64,000 bases of DNA from the NCBI GenBank assembly GCA_900544195.1, contig UQUJ01000005.1, positions 6,508 through 70,507 of the forward strand. The letters run 5' to 3'. The position numbers were made by a program, and so were the translations under genes. Of the stretch, positions 15,686-25,815 are shown piece after piece. Under the pieces are notes generated by a model that had not been told where the DNA came from, did not search any database, and saw only the letters and a list, made by a program, of their open reading frames with translations. Positions within the stretch are counted from its first letter, which is position 1. Every line of letters starts with the position of its first letter. The stretch is from an uncultured Alistipes sp. Its GTDB lineage: Bacteria; Bacteroidota; Bacteroidia; Bacteroidales; UBA932.

Positions 15686-16462
15686 TCAACTCTCCAGCCA
15701 GCCCAGAAAGTCCTCGGCTCTGGAGCGGCTGACAGTAAGGTCAGGCGCCGGGCCGAGATTTGACGAAAGCTGAACCTTAGGTGTCACCCGGAGCCGCCCG
15801 CCAAGCAGCTTGGTCACACACTCGACCGCATCCTTCGCGAATATGCAGCTTCTGGAAATCCTGAAGAACCGCTCGGGATCAAGATCGGTGATGAGCGAAT
15901 CCATCGTTGAATCAACGATATATACCGCTCCGCCGTGCGTCACGACATGATTGTTCTTGTCCTCGGAGTAGAAGAACGCGATCTCGTCCGCCTTCACCGG
16001 CACGATCCTGTCGTTGAACTGCACCAGGTAGCGCTCCTTGTAGCCGTGGCCGGAGTCCTTGCGCGAGATAGCTCCGAGGATCTTCTCCACGTCCAGATCT
16101 CCGGTAGAGAACTGGCGGCACCGCTCCACGGCCCTTTTCAGGGCGGAAGCGTCTATCGGCTTGAGAAGGTAGTCTATGGATCCGGCCTCGAACGCCTTGA
16201 CGGCGTAGCTGTCATAGGCCGTCGTCATCACGACCGGTTTCTTGACGGTCACCTGACGGAAAATCTCGAAGCACTCGCCGTCCGATAGCTCGACATCCAT
16301 GAAAATCAGGTCGGCCTCGTCGGGCCTTTCCTTGAGCCGGGCTACAGACTCGCTGACCGAAGCGCATTCCCCGACAACCTCGATGTCCGGGAAATTGGCC
16401 TCCAGCATCTTCTCAAGGCTCCTTCGGGCCATCATTTCATCTTCTATAATAAGGACTTTCAT
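15686..16462 (-). CDS. LytTR-family response regulator
   Basis: A 258-aa two-domain regulator. Residues 1-120 are a receiver with acidic pocket EDE (8-9 region), phospho-acceptor D56 in LIFMDVELSDG, conserved T in VMTTAYDS and K in LLKPID. Residues 150-258 are a LytTR DNA-binding domain (RYLVQFNDRIVPVKADEIAFFYSEDK, then RFFRISRSCIF). The ATG overlaps the kinase stop by four bases (ATGA), so the pair is translationally coupled. Lying divergent from the starch locus, it may regulate that locus (inference). Confidence 0.92.
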   Translation of the reverse strand: MKVLIIEDEMMARRSLEKMLEANFPDIEVVGECASVSESVARLKERPDEADLIFMDVELSDGECFEIFRQVTVKKPVVMTTAYDSYAVKAFEAGSIDYLLKPIDASALKRAVERCRQFSTGDLDVEKILGAISRKDSGHGYKERYLVQFNDRIVPVKADEIAFFYSEDKNNHVVTHGGAVYIVDSTMDSLITDLDPERFFRISRSCIFAKDAVECVTKLLGGRLRVTPKVQLSSNLGPAPDLTVSRSRAEDFLGWLES

Positions 16463-17829
16463 AAGAGCGGCAACTTTACTTTGTAGAAATCGTCAGTACG
16501 GATGATCTCGATCCCCTTGCCGGAACGATCCCTGTACTGTTGGCGTATGTAGTTGAGACCCAATCCGCTGGACTGCGCCTCGGTGATTTTCGGAATGAGG
16601 TTGTTCGTCACCGTCAGTGTCTCCCCGTCGGACATCACACTGACTTTCAGCGGCTTGGCGGGAGACACTGCGTTGTGTTTCGTGGCGTTCTCAATAAGGA
16701 GCTGAACCGAGCACGGAACCACGTGCCTTGACAAGTCTTCGGGCCGGATGCCGACCTCCACGTCGAACCCCTCCTGGAACCTGACCTTCAGCAGGTCGCG
16801 GTACATCTCCACATAGGTCATCTCGTCCCGGAGCGTCACCGTGCCCTCCTCCTCGTTGCGGAGCATGTAGCGGTAGATTCCCGCCAGCTTATGAATATAC
16901 TCGCTCGCCTCCCTGTCCCTTCCGTCCAGCACGAGGGCGTCCAGAATGTTCAGCGAATTGAAGAGGAAATGCGGGTTGACCTGCTGCTTGAGGTTGAGGT
17001 ACTGGAACTTGGCGAGGTCGGCGCGATTCTTTTCCTTCTCGGCGTTGCGGCGGGCCGTGATGGCATATTCAATCATGTAGATCACGGAATAGATCATCAC
17101 TTCCGCTATGAACGCCACCAGGGCGAGTTCAAGGAAACTCTTAGCGGAGGAAGGGCGGCGGAATTCGAACGGCAGTCCGGAGCTGACAAGGGCCGCGGCG
17201 ACAGCGGAAAGCGCTATCAGGAAGACCGCCGTTGCGAGGATGTGTCCGGCCGAGGATTTCCGGTCCGACATATTCTTGGTCTGCTCCACGAAGAGGATCG
17301 TCAGGCAGACCATCACCAGAAGGATGAAGGTGTTGTCGGCAAATGCGGCGACCGCGTTCACCACGGATCCCCCTTCAAAGAGGGTGGAACTGAATATGTA
17401 GATTATGATCCTGACAATCAAGATGATGGCCACGGCGACGGAGAGCCATGTGATCTCGAAGCTTCTTGCCTTGGACTCTTTTCCGTACCTGTCGGCGTAG
17501 CGTCTCATGAAGAAGACCAGTCCCCAGCCCATCGACTCGGTGGTCGTGAATGTGGCGATCGCGGGGGAAAGCAGGGGGTGGTTGATGAACGTCCCTGCGA
17601 GCGCGGCGATCCCGTTGCCGAGGAGGTAGCCGAGAATGTTGGCGATGATGATGACGATGGAGGAGAACTCCACGCTCTGTCGGTACCTCAGGCAGAGGAT
17701 GACCGTGAGGACGATCGTGAGCGTGGTCAGGGCCAGTTCGTCCCCGAGGTTCAGTAACCTGCACAGCACCGCCGTGGCCACGTGGAGCAGCGCGAAAGCG
17801 TGGATTATGGATGAGGTCCTTAGTTTCAT
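16459..17829 (-). CDS. LytS/YehU-type sensor histidine kinase
   Basis: About 456 aa from the ATG at 17829 (the frame extends to a TTG at 17874, but a promoter-like TACTTTG lies there). The N-terminal half has about seven membrane segments. The His_kinase domain follows: phospho-acceptor H in QQVNPHFLFNSLNILDALV, N-box LLIENATKHN, and G-box SSGLGLNYIRQQY. The membrane domain does not look like 5TM-LYT and I cannot name its ligand. It phosphorylates the LytTR regulator encoded by the overlapping next gene. Confidence 0.9.
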   Translation of the reverse strand: MKLRTSSIIHAFALLHVATAVLCRLLNLGDELALTTLTIVLTVILCLRYRQSVEFSSIVIIIANILGYLLGNGIAALAGTFINHPLLSPAIATFTTTESMGWGLVFFMRRYADRYGKESKARSFEITWLSVAVAIILIVRIIIYIFSSTLFEGGSVVNAVAAFADNTFILLVMVCLTILFVEQTKNMSDRKSSAGHILATAVFLIALSAVAAALVSSGLPFEFRRPSSAKSFLELALVAFIAEVMIYSVIYMIEYAITARRNAEKEKNRADLAKFQYLNLKQQVNPHFLFNSLNILDALVLDGRDREASEYIHKLAGIYRYMLRNEEEGTVTLRDEMTYVEMYRDLLKVRFQEGFDVEVGIRPEDLSRHVVPCSVQLLIENATKHNAVSPAKPLKVSVMSDGETLTVTNNLIPKITEAQSSGLGLNYIRQQYRDRSGKGIEIIRTDDFYKVKLPLL

Positions 17830-18025
17830 GCCGTTAATGATGGTTGGGTGACCGTAACTATTCACAATCGCCAAAGTACTGCAATTTAAGAAAAATATCT
17901 TTCATTTCGTCATTAAAAGCCGGCAATTCATCCGCTTTTTCTTTCCATTCATCGTTTCAATAATTACAAATCGGTGCTAATCAACTATATTTACGCCGAA
18001 ATGACACTGAAATTAGTACCGTAAA

Positions 18026-19360
18026 ATGCAATCCAAGAGCAAACTTACGTTTTGGGAGATGTGGAACCTCAGCTTCGGCTTTTTCGGGGTGCAGATCGCC
18101 TATGCCCTCCAGAGCGCGAACATCAGCAGGATCTTCGCCACCTTGGGAGCGGATCCGCACCAGCTGAGCTTCTTCTGGATCCTCCCGCCTCTGATGGGCA
18201 TGATCGTCCAGCCGCTGATCGGCAAGTGGTCCGACAGAACCTGGTGCAGGATGGGGCGCAGAAAGCCTTATCTGCTGATCGGAGCCTTGATTTCGGTTCT
18301 CGTGATGATCTTCCTGCCGAACGCCGGCAGCCTGAGTTTCTCCTCAAGGCTGATCCTCGGACTCAACGGCGCCATGTGGTTCGGACTGTTCTCGCTCATA
18401 TTCCTTGACACTTCCATCAATGTCGCGATGCAGCCGTTCAAGATGATGGTCGGGGACATGGTCGGCGAGGAGCAGAAGGCTCAGGCCTACTCGATCCAGT
18501 CGCTTCTTTGCAACGCCGGCAGCCTGGTGGGCTACCTTTTCCCGATTTTCTTCACCTGGATCGGCATCGCCAACATCGCCCCAAAGGGACAGGTGCCGCC
18601 GTCCGTGATCTGGAGCTTCTGGTGCGGCGCCGCGATCCTTATCCTCTGCGTGCTATACACTTTCCTGAATGTCAAGGAGATGAATCCTCAGGAATATGCC
18701 GAGTTCCATTCCATCGATCCAAAGCGTCAGGCTGAGGAGGAGAAGGACAATCCGGGACTCATCAGACTGCTGCTCCATGCTCCCAAGACATTCTGGACCG
18801 TGGGACTCGTGCAGTTCTTCTGCTGGGCGGCGTTCATGTACATGTGGACCTATTCCAACGGAGCCATCGCCGCCAACTGCTGGAACGCCACCGACACGGC
18901 CTCCGAGGGCTATCAGGCCGCTGGCAACTGGGTCGGGGTAGTCTTCGCCGTGCAGGCTGTCGGATCAATCCTGTGGGCGATTGTACTTCCTAAGTTCCGC
19001 TCCTTGAGACTGGCCTATGTGGTTAGCCTTCTGATCGGAGCCGTCGGCTTCATCTCCGTTGCGTTCATCCACAACCAGTACCTGCTCTGCGTGTCGTACC
19101 TGCTGATCGGAACCGCCTGGGCCGCGATGCTCGCGCTTCCGTTCACGCTTCTGACCAACGCTCTCGACGGGGAGCATCTGGGCAGCTATCTCGGCCTGTT
19201 CAACTGCACCATCTGCCTTCCGCAGATCGTCGCCGCGGCCCTCGGCGGAGTGGTGCTGAGACTTCTGGGCGGAGTCCAGGCGAGCATGCTCGTCACTGCG
19301 GGTGTCCTGCTTGTGCTTGGCGCGCTGAGCGTCCGTCTCATAAAGGAAAGGAAACAATAA
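18026..19360 (+). CDS. MFS sugar transporter (maltose/glucoside:H+ symporter-like)
   Basis: A 444-aa permease with about twelve membrane segments. WNLSFGFFGVQIAYALQ, PPLMGMIVQPLIGKWSD and GRRKPYLLIGA match the glycoside-pentoside-hexuronide/sucrose-like MFS branch that Bacteroidetes encode next to maltodextrin loci. It would carry maltose or short maltodextrins from periplasm to cytoplasm. The stop is 21 bases before the SusC frame, so it heads the starch operon. The 196-bp spacer to the divergent kinase contains TATATTTA at 17986-17993, one mismatch from a -7 box. Confidence 0.9.
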   Translation: MQSKSKLTFWEMWNLSFGFFGVQIAYALQSANISRIFATLGADPHQLSFFWILPPLMGMIVQPLIGKWSDRTWCRMGRRKPYLLIGALISVLVMIFLPNAGSLSFSSRLILGLNGAMWFGLFSLIFLDTSINVAMQPFKMMVGDMVGEEQKAQAYSIQSLLCNAGSLVGYLFPIFFTWIGIANIAPKGQVPPSVIWSFWCGAAILILCVLYTFLNVKEMNPQEYAEFHSIDPKRQAEEEKDNPGLIRLLLHAPKTFWTVGLVQFFCWAAFMYMWTYSNGAIAANCWNATDTASEGYQAAGNWVGVVFAVQAVGSILWAIVLPKFRSLRLAYVVSLLIGAVGFISVAFIHNQYLLCVSYLLIGTAWAAMLALPFTLLTNALDGEHLGSYLGLFNCTICLPQIVAAALGGVVLRLLGGVQASMLVTAGVLLVLGALSVRLIKERKQ

Positions 19361-19411
19361 TAACCTTAATAATCATATTAAATGAATATTCAAACAATTC
19401 AAACATTCCAG

Positions 19412-22400
19412 ATGAAAAGGATTATAGCTGCCGTGGCGACCTTGCTTCTTTGCCTGGTCGGCACTACCGTATCCGCTCAGAGCGGGTATCAGGTGAAGGG
19501 AGTTGTAGTTGACGCCGCCGGTCCGGTCATCGGTGCCACTGTCATGGAACAGGGCACGCAGAACGGTATCGCGACCGGTCTCGACGGAGACTACATCCTT
19601 AACGTTTCCGGCCCGGATGCCACTGTCGAAATCAGCTGCATCGGCTACAAGACACAGTCTTTCAAGGCTTCCGAGGTTCCGGTCAAGATTATTCTTACCA
19701 CCGACAGCGAGTTTCTTGACGATGTGGTCGTGATCGGCTACGGTACCGTCAAGAAGAGCGACATGACTGGCTCGATCTCCTCCGTGAAGGCCGATCAGCT
19801 CAACAAGGGTATGGTGACATCACCATCGGATCTGCTCCAGGGCAAGTCCGCCGGCGTTGTCGTCACGATGGGTGACGGCGCTCCGGGTTCCGCCAGCACC
19901 ATCAGAATCCGTGGCGGTTCCTCTCTGAAGGCCAACAACAACCCTCTCGTCGTGGTTGACGGTCTGCCTCTTTCCGAGACAGGCATCAGCGGAGTCTCCG
20001 ACGCGCTTTCCTCCATCAACCCTAACGACATCGAGAGCTTCACTGTCCTGAAGGACGCCTCGGCGACCGCCATCTTCGGATCGAGAGCCTCCAACGGTGT
20101 CATCATGATCACCACCAAGAAGGGTTCCAAGGGTTCCGAAGGCATCCACGTGAGCGCGGACTTCACCGGAAGCGTCAGCCAGAACGCCAAGTACGTGGAT
20201 GTGCTGACAGGCGATGAGATGCGTGACCTTATGAAATCGTACATCGGTGACGGAGGTTCGGCCTACGCCGCCCTCGGCAAGGAGAACACCGACTGGCAGA
20301 AGGAGATCTTCCGTCTCGGAAGGACTCTGGACGGCAACGTGGCAGTGTCCGGCAGGGTAGGGAAGAGCGACATCTTCCGTATGCCTTACCGCGTGTCCAT
20401 CGGCTACCACAACCAGGACGGTACCCTCAAGACCTCCAACCTTGAGCGTGAGACCATCTCTGTCAATCTCAACCCGAGCTTCTTTGACGACCATCTTCTT
20501 GTCAATCTCAACGGCAAGCTGATGAACATGAACAACAGGTTCGCCAATCAGGACGCCATCGGCGGCGCTGTCCGCATGGATCCTACCCAGCCTGTTTACG
20601 ACGCGAACGGCCTGAACGGCTACTGGTGGTGGAACTACGGCAAGGGCACGCAGACCATCGATAACTGCAACGCACAGGCCCAGATGAACCCTGTCGCCCT
20701 TCTGAACGACAAGCTTGACAAGTCCAACGCCAAGCGTTTCATCGGCAACGCCCAACTCAACTACAAGGTCCATGGATTCGAGGACTTGAGCCTCAACCTC
20801 AACCTTGGTCTGGACTGGTCCAAGTCAGACGGTACGGTTGATGTCGCTCCCGGCACGGAAATGTCATTCCACAACACCCAGGAGTCCGGTTCCGGTTATC
20901 ACAACAACTATTCCCAGATAAGGCGTGACCAGACCCTTGAGTTCTATGCCCAGTACGACAAGACTCTCGGCAAGCACACCTTCAACGCGATGGCAGGTTA
21001 CTCCTGGCAGCACTTCTACAATTCGACTTTCAACGAGAAGTACAAGGCTGACGGCACCCTTCCTACCGCTTCCGACTACTATCTGAGCAGTCCTAACACC
21101 TTCAGAACCGAGTACTTCCTCGTGTCTTTCTTCGGACGTGTGAACTATTCGTTCAACGACCGCCTTCTCGTGACCGCCACCCTGCGTGACGACGGCACCT
21201 CCCGTTTCGCCAACAACAAGTGGGGTCTCTTCCCTTCGGTGGCGGTAAGCTACAACTTCGGCAAGGAGAGGTTTATCGCGGACAGCGGTGTGGTCTCAGC
21301 CCTGAAGCTCAGGCTCAGCTGGGGACAGACTGGCCAGCAGGATCTCCAGTCCGGAGACTACCCGACACTGTCGTCCTACAAGTACAACACGAACCAGTCG
21401 ATGTACTACTTCGGCAACAAGGTGATCACTCCGATAACGCCGCTTGGCTACAACGCCGACCTCAAGTGGGAGACCACCACGACCTACAACATCGGTCTTG
21501 ACTACGGCTTCCTCGGCGACAGGATCTTCGGTAGCGTGGATCTCTACAAGCGCGACACCAAGGATCTCCTGAACCGCACTCCTGTGGCCGCCGGCGCCAA
21601 CCTGTCCAACTACTTGAACGCCAACATCGGAGACCTTACCAACAAGGGATTCGAGTTCGAGTTCAACGCCATTCCTGTCCAGACAAGGGACTGGAGCTGG
21701 ACCCTGGGCTTCAACGCGACCTTCAATGAGACAAAGATCTCCAGGCTTACCACCGACGACGAGCGCGCCGACTACTTCGGAATCACTACCGGCGGCATCG
21801 CCGGCGGTACAGGCAACATGGTCCAGATCCATCAGACCGGCCACGCCCCTAGCTCGTTCTTCGTCTATAAGCAGGTCTATGACACGGACGGCAAGCCGAT
21901 CGAAGGCCTCTATGCCGACCTGAACAAGGACGGAAAGATCGACGACAACGACAAGTACTGCTTCCACAATGCCGCTCCGGACTGGACATTCGGCTTCAAC
22001 ACGCAGGTGGCGTACAAGCAGTGGACCCTCGCAATGAGCGCCCATTCAAATGTCGGCAACTATGTCTACAACAACATCGCCTCCAACGGCGACCTCCTGA
22101 CCGACCTCTGGGCCAACAACTTCGTGAACAACCGTTATTCCACGGCGAAGGAGCACAACTTCTCGTCATACCCCCAGTATTGGTCCAATCTTTACGTCGA
22201 GAACGCATCCTTCCTGAAGATCGACAACATCACCCTCAGCCGCTCGTTCAACTTCGGCCAGAAGACTCCGATGTCGTTCAACGTCTTCGCGACCGTTCAG
22301 AACGTGGCCTGCTTCACCAAGTACGGTGGAATCGACCCTGAGATCTTCTCCGGTATCGACAACAACATGTATCCGAGGCCTCGTACCTACATCCTTGGTG

Positions 22401-22417
22401 TCAAGTTCAACTTCTAA
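19412..22417 (+). CDS. susC: SusC-type TonB-dependent transporter of the starch locus
   Basis: About 1001 aa from ATG 19412, which begins a good signal peptide (MKRIIAAVATLLLCLVGTT, cut after SAQ). An upstream ATG at 19382 adds ten polar residues and is less likely. The order is regulatory domain (YQVKGVVVDAAGPVIGATV), TonB box VVIGYGTVKKSDMTGSISSV, plug with LQGKSAGVVV and FGSRASNGVIMITTKKG, then barrel ending YILGVKFNF. It imports maltodextrins across the outer membrane. It is 13 bases from susD and the assignment to starch rests on that operon's content. Confidence 0.93.
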   Translation: MKRIIAAVATLLLCLVGTTVSAQSGYQVKGVVVDAAGPVIGATVMEQGTQNGIATGLDGDYILNVSGPDATVEISCIGYKTQSFKASEVPVKIILTTDSEFLDDVVVIGYGTVKKSDMTGSISSVKADQLNKGMVTSPSDLLQGKSAGVVVTMGDGAPGSASTIRIRGGSSLKANNNPLVVVDGLPLSETGISGVSDALSSINPNDIESFTVLKDASATAIFGSRASNGVIMITTKKGSKGSEGIHVSADFTGSVSQNAKYVDVLTGDEMRDLMKSYIGDGGSAYAALGKENTDWQKEIFRLGRTLDGNVAVSGRVGKSDIFRMPYRVSIGYHNQDGTLKTSNLERETISVNLNPSFFDDHLLVNLNGKLMNMNNRFANQDAIGGAVRMDPTQPVYDANGLNGYWWWNYGKGTQTIDNCNAQAQMNPVALLNDKLDKSNAKRFIGNAQLNYKVHGFEDLSLNLNLGLDWSKSDGTVDVAPGTEMSFHNTQESGSGYHNNYSQIRRDQTLEFYAQYDKTLGKHTFNAMAGYSWQHFYNSTFNEKYKADGTLPTASDYYLSSPNTFRTEYFLVSFFGRVNYSFNDRLLVTATLRDDGTSRFANNKWGLFPSVAVSYNFGKERFIADSGVVSALKLRLSWGQTGQQDLQSGDYPTLSSYKYNTNQSMYYFGNKVITPITPLGYNADLKWETTTTYNIGLDYGFLGDRIFGSVDLYKRDTKDLLNRTPVAAGANLSNYLNANIGDLTNKGFEFEFNAIPVQTRDWSWTLGFNATFNETKISRLTTDDERADYFGITTGGIAGGTGNMVQIHQTGHAPSSFFVYKQVYDTDGKPIEGLYADLNKDGKIDDNDKYCFHNAAPDWTFGFNTQVAYKQWTLAMSAHSNVGNYVYNNIASNGDLLTDLWANNFVNNRYSTAKEHNFSSYPQYWSNLYVENASFLKIDNITLSRSFNFGQKTPMSFNVFATVQNVACFTKYGGIDPEIFSGIDNNMYPRPRTYILGVKFNF

Positions 22418-22430
22418 TGCGACATAGACA

Positions 22431-24035
22431 ATGAAAAATATTATCAGATTTACAGCGGTCGCCCTCGCCGCGACAATGCTCGCCTCAGCGGCCACGTCCT
22501 GTGTAGGTGACCTTGACGTGAAGCCTATCGATCCTAACATCGAGCTTCCTGAGGACGTGCTCAACAGCCAGGAGGCTTTCACAGCCCTTCTCGCCAAGTG
22601 CTATCAGGGACTTTCCTGCTCCGCATCCTCCGGGCCGAGCAGCGATCCGGACATCGAAGGTGTGGACGGCGGCTATGGCCAGTACATGAGAGCGCTTTTC
22701 AATATGGAGGAACTCTCCACGGATGTGGCGACTTGCTGCTGGAACGATGGCGGCCTCTTTGACATTCACAATCTCAATTGGAACGCATCCAATGAGTTTA
22801 TCCTTTCGATGTACTACCGTATCTTCTTCCAGATCAGTCTCTGCAACGAGTTCATACGCCGCTCCAACGCCAGCGACATCAGCGGTTACTCCCTGAAGAA
22901 CGCCTACATCGCCGAGGCGAGAGCCCTCAGGCTCTTCAGCTACTATCATGCCATCGACTTGTTCGGCAACGTGCCTTTCGCGACAGAGCATCAGTCTGTG
23001 GGTTCAACCGGAGCCGAGCAGATCTCCCGCGCCGACCTCTTCGACTGGATGGAGAGCGAGTGCAACGACCTTCTTGGCGGCAGCGACCTCGCCGAGCCGG
23101 GTAAGAATGAATATGGCCGCTGCGACAAGGGTATGGTGCAGATGATTCTCGCCAAACTCTACCTCAACGCCGAGGTTTGGAAGGGTACAGCGATGTACGA
23201 CAAGGCTGCCGCTGTCTGTGAGAAGATTATCAGTGAATATCCTCTCCACACCAAGAGCGCCGGCAAGTACAGCGCCTGGCAGGAGCTATTCATGGCAGAC
23301 AACCACCTTTGGACAGCCAACACGACCTACAACGGTGACGAGATCATATTCGCCGTGGAGCAGGACGGAATCCTTGTTCAGTCCTACGGAGCCACTAACT
23401 ATCTCGTCTTCGGCTGCACGGGTGGCAAGATGGACGCCGCTGCGATCGGTATCTCCACAGGTTGGGGCGGTCTTTCCCTGACAGGGGCTTTCACCAGCAA
23501 GTTCGAGGACGCTGACCTTCGCGCCACATTCTACAGGGGCGAGGAGTTCGATCAGTACATCGATGCCTTGCGCCGTGAGTCCGACAGCTGGTCTAACGGT
23601 TGGAAGTCAATGAAATTCCTGAATGTGAACCACGATGGCGGCAAGGCTCAGGCCGATGGCTTCGTGGACACTGACTGGCCTGTCTTCCGCGGTGCCGACG
23701 CCTATCTGATGTACGCCGAGTGCGCCGCCAGGGGAGCCGCCGACAAGACCAAGGGACAGCAGTACCTTGACGCTGTACGCGCGAGAGCGGGTGTGGGCAG
23801 CATCGCCCTCACTCTTGACAACATCATCGACGAGCGTGGCCGCGAGCTTTACTACGAGGGCTTCCGCCGTCAGGATCTGATCAGGTTCGGACTCTTCACT
23901 TCCGACAAGTACCTTTGGGAATTCAAGGGAGGCGTGCAGGCCGGAAAGGCTGTTGACGATCGTTTCAACCTGTATCCGATCATGTCCAGCGACCTCAACG
24001 CTAACGGTAATCTTAAGCAGAATCCTGGTTATTAA
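22431..24035 (+). CDS. susD: SusD-type starch-binding lipoprotein
   Basis: A 534-aa lipoprotein with signal ending ASAATSC (Cys24). Family segments include EARALRLFSYYHAIDLFGNVP (the TPR-rich core), and a C-terminal RGRELYYEGFRRQDLIRFG, then LYPIMSSDLNANGNLKQNPGY, the standard SusD ending. It covers the SusC channel and binds helical glucan. Between susC (13 bp) and susE (6 bp), it is clearly co-transcribed. Confidence 0.94.
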   Translation: MKNIIRFTAVALAATMLASAATSCVGDLDVKPIDPNIELPEDVLNSQEAFTALLAKCYQGLSCSASSGPSSDPDIEGVDGGYGQYMRALFNMEELSTDVATCCWNDGGLFDIHNLNWNASNEFILSMYYRIFFQISLCNEFIRRSNASDISGYSLKNAYIAEARALRLFSYYHAIDLFGNVPFATEHQSVGSTGAEQISRADLFDWMESECNDLLGGSDLAEPGKNEYGRCDKGMVQMILAKLYLNAEVWKGTAMYDKAAAVCEKIISEYPLHTKSAGKYSAWQELFMADNHLWTANTTYNGDEIIFAVEQDGILVQSYGATNYLVFGCTGGKMDAAAIGISTGWGGLSLTGAFTSKFEDADLRATFYRGEEFDQYIDALRRESDSWSNGWKSMKFLNVNHDGGKAQADGFVDTDWPVFRGADAYLMYAECAARGAADKTKGQQYLDAVRARAGVGSIALTLDNIIDERGRELYYEGFRRQDLIRFGLFTSDKYLWEFKGGVQAGKAVDDRFNLYPIMSSDLNANGNLKQNPGY

Positions 24036-24041
24036 CAGATT

Positions 24042-25802
24042 ATGAAAAAGTTATTTTACACGATAATCGCATTTGCGGGAATCCTTGCGGCTTCCTGCTC
24101 GACGGATGAGGACAAGCTGGTCTTCGATCCATCATCCTCCGTGGCCCCGACTCTGGGAACCCTGGCCGGAACCACGCTCTCGTCCGACGGCGCTGACCTG
24201 ACCTTCGAGTTCACACAGCCGAAGTACAATGTCGATGCCGGCGTGCTATACGCTCTCTACGCCTCTGATTCTCAGGATTTCGGGAAGCAGGAGAAACTCG
24301 CCGCCACCATCGGCGGCACGACCGTGACCGTCAAGCAGTCCGCCCTCAACTCGGTGATCCTGAATCTGGGCGGCGAGCCTGGCGCGGAGTTCACGGTCTA
24401 CCTCAGGCTTGACTCATGGCTAGCGAACAACAAGAACATGGCTGTGGAGTCCTCGCTGGCCCGTTCCGGCGTGTTGTCCGCCACATTCGTTCCTTACAGC
24501 CAGCTGATCCTTGACAAGGATATCTATGATCACGTCTGGGTGATGGGCGACTACAGCGGATGGAGCCACGACAAGGCGCAGCTCCTCTACAATTACAGCA
24601 AGGACGGCAACATATTCACAGGTGTTGTTGACTTTGATGACAAGGCTGCGAGCGGCATCAAGTTCACCGGTGCGGCTTCTTGGGACGAGGCCACTGGCAA
24701 CTGGGGAACGGCTAATCCTGACGATGCGTCCGAGGCTGCCTCTGTGACACTTCTCAATGGATCCAACGACAACATCTTGTGCTACGCCAAGCGTTTCTAC
24801 AAGTTCACCCTTGACAAGAAAGCCCTCGTCCTGACCAAGGAGTGGGGCGCTGACAAGATCGGTATTGTGGGTACGATCAACAACTGGGCCGCTCCTGACG
24901 TGGAGATGACGTTCAACAAGGACTATCTCCGCTTCTGGGTTGACCTTGAGGTCACCGGCGACCAGGAGATCAAGTTCCGCGCCGACGAGGACTGGGTGTA
25001 CAACTGGGGCGCCGACGCGAAGTTGGGCGGTGACAACATCAAGGTGGGTACCGGAAAGTACCGTGTCTATCTTGACCTTAACAAGGGTACCGTCGAGCTG
25101 AACGAGAAGATGTTCGGCAAGACCGAGCCGAGCGCAGGTGGTGACGAGCCTGAGCCAGGCAAGCCTGGCGCGTGGTCACTCATCGGTACCATCAACGGGG
25201 ACAGCTGGTCGGCGGACGTTGACATGACCAACACCGAGGGTGACATCTGGATCGCCCGTAGCGTGAGACTCACCGCAAGCGACGAGTTCAAGATCCGCGC
25301 CGACCACGATTGGGCTGTGACGGTAGGAGGACCGGAGGAGAACTCCACAAGCACCATCGATCCGGCCAATGCCTACGGCGTGTTCAAGCCTGAGCTTGGC
25401 AAGGCGTTCGCCGCCGGTGACAAGAACATCCAGGTGGGGGCAGAGGGAGTCTACGACATCACCTACGACTATGCCGCCCAGACCATACTCATCGAAGAGC
25501 ACAAGACCGCTTTCTCCCTCATCGGCGAGATCGGCGGAAGCTCTTGGAGCAAGGACTTCGTGATGACTCAGGACGGTGATGTCTGGACCAGCCCGGTAGT
25601 GAACATCACCGGAGGGTTCAAGATCCGTTATGACTACTCCTGGGAGGAAACCAACACCTACGGTGTGGCTGAAGGGACTACCGTTGAGATAGGTAAGGAA
25701 TTCACTGTGGTTCAGCCGGGCGGAAACATCAAGGTTCCCGAGGCTGGTGACTACAAGGTGATCTTCAATGCGAAGACCCTCGCCGTGACCATCCAGAAGT
25801 AA
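24042..25802 (+). CDS. susE: SusE/SusF-like surface lipoprotein with four starch-binding modules
   Basis: A 586-aa lipoprotein (signal ILAASC, Cys19). Residues 25-160 form the SusE N-terminal Ig-like domain. Four beta-sandwich modules follow at about 162-265 (VWVMGDYSGW), 272-360 (IGIVGTINNWAAP), 376-475 (WSLIGTINGDSW) and 489-586 (FSLIGEIGGSSWSKDF). In Bacteroides thetaiotaomicron SusE has two such modules and SusF three; this single protein with four appears to cover both roles, and no separate susF is present. A linker rich in E/P/G (DEPEPGKPG) precedes module three. It should hold starch on the cell surface. Confidence 0.88.
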   Translation: MKKLFYTIIAFAGILAASCSTDEDKLVFDPSSSVAPTLGTLAGTTLSSDGADLTFEFTQPKYNVDAGVLYALYASDSQDFGKQEKLAATIGGTTVTVKQSALNSVILNLGGEPGAEFTVYLRLDSWLANNKNMAVESSLARSGVLSATFVPYSQLILDKDIYDHVWVMGDYSGWSHDKAQLLYNYSKDGNIFTGVVDFDDKAASGIKFTGAASWDEATGNWGTANPDDASEAASVTLLNGSNDNILCYAKRFYKFTLDKKALVLTKEWGADKIGIVGTINNWAAPDVEMTFNKDYLRFWVDLEVTGDQEIKFRADEDWVYNWGADAKLGGDNIKVGTGKYRVYLDLNKGTVELNEKMFGKTEPSAGGDEPEPGKPGAWSLIGTINGDSWSADVDMTNTEGDIWIARSVRLTASDEFKIRADHDWAVTVGGPEENSTSTIDPANAYGVFKPELGKAFAAGDKNIQVGAEGVYDITYDYAAQTILIEEHKTAFSLIGEIGGSSWSKDFVMTQDGDVWTSPVVNITGGFKIRYDYSWEETNTYGVAEGTTVEIGKEFTVVQPGGNIKVPEAGDYKVIFNAKTLAVTIQK

Positions 25803-25815
25803 TATCCACTTTTTT

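Noticed and set aside
15216..15689. 157-codon minus-strand frame between the DUF4492 gene and the LytTR regulator
   Set aside because: It is made of repeated Arg/Ser/Gly-coding words from tandem DNA repeats, with no signal, domain or promoter. The DNA repeats explain it better.
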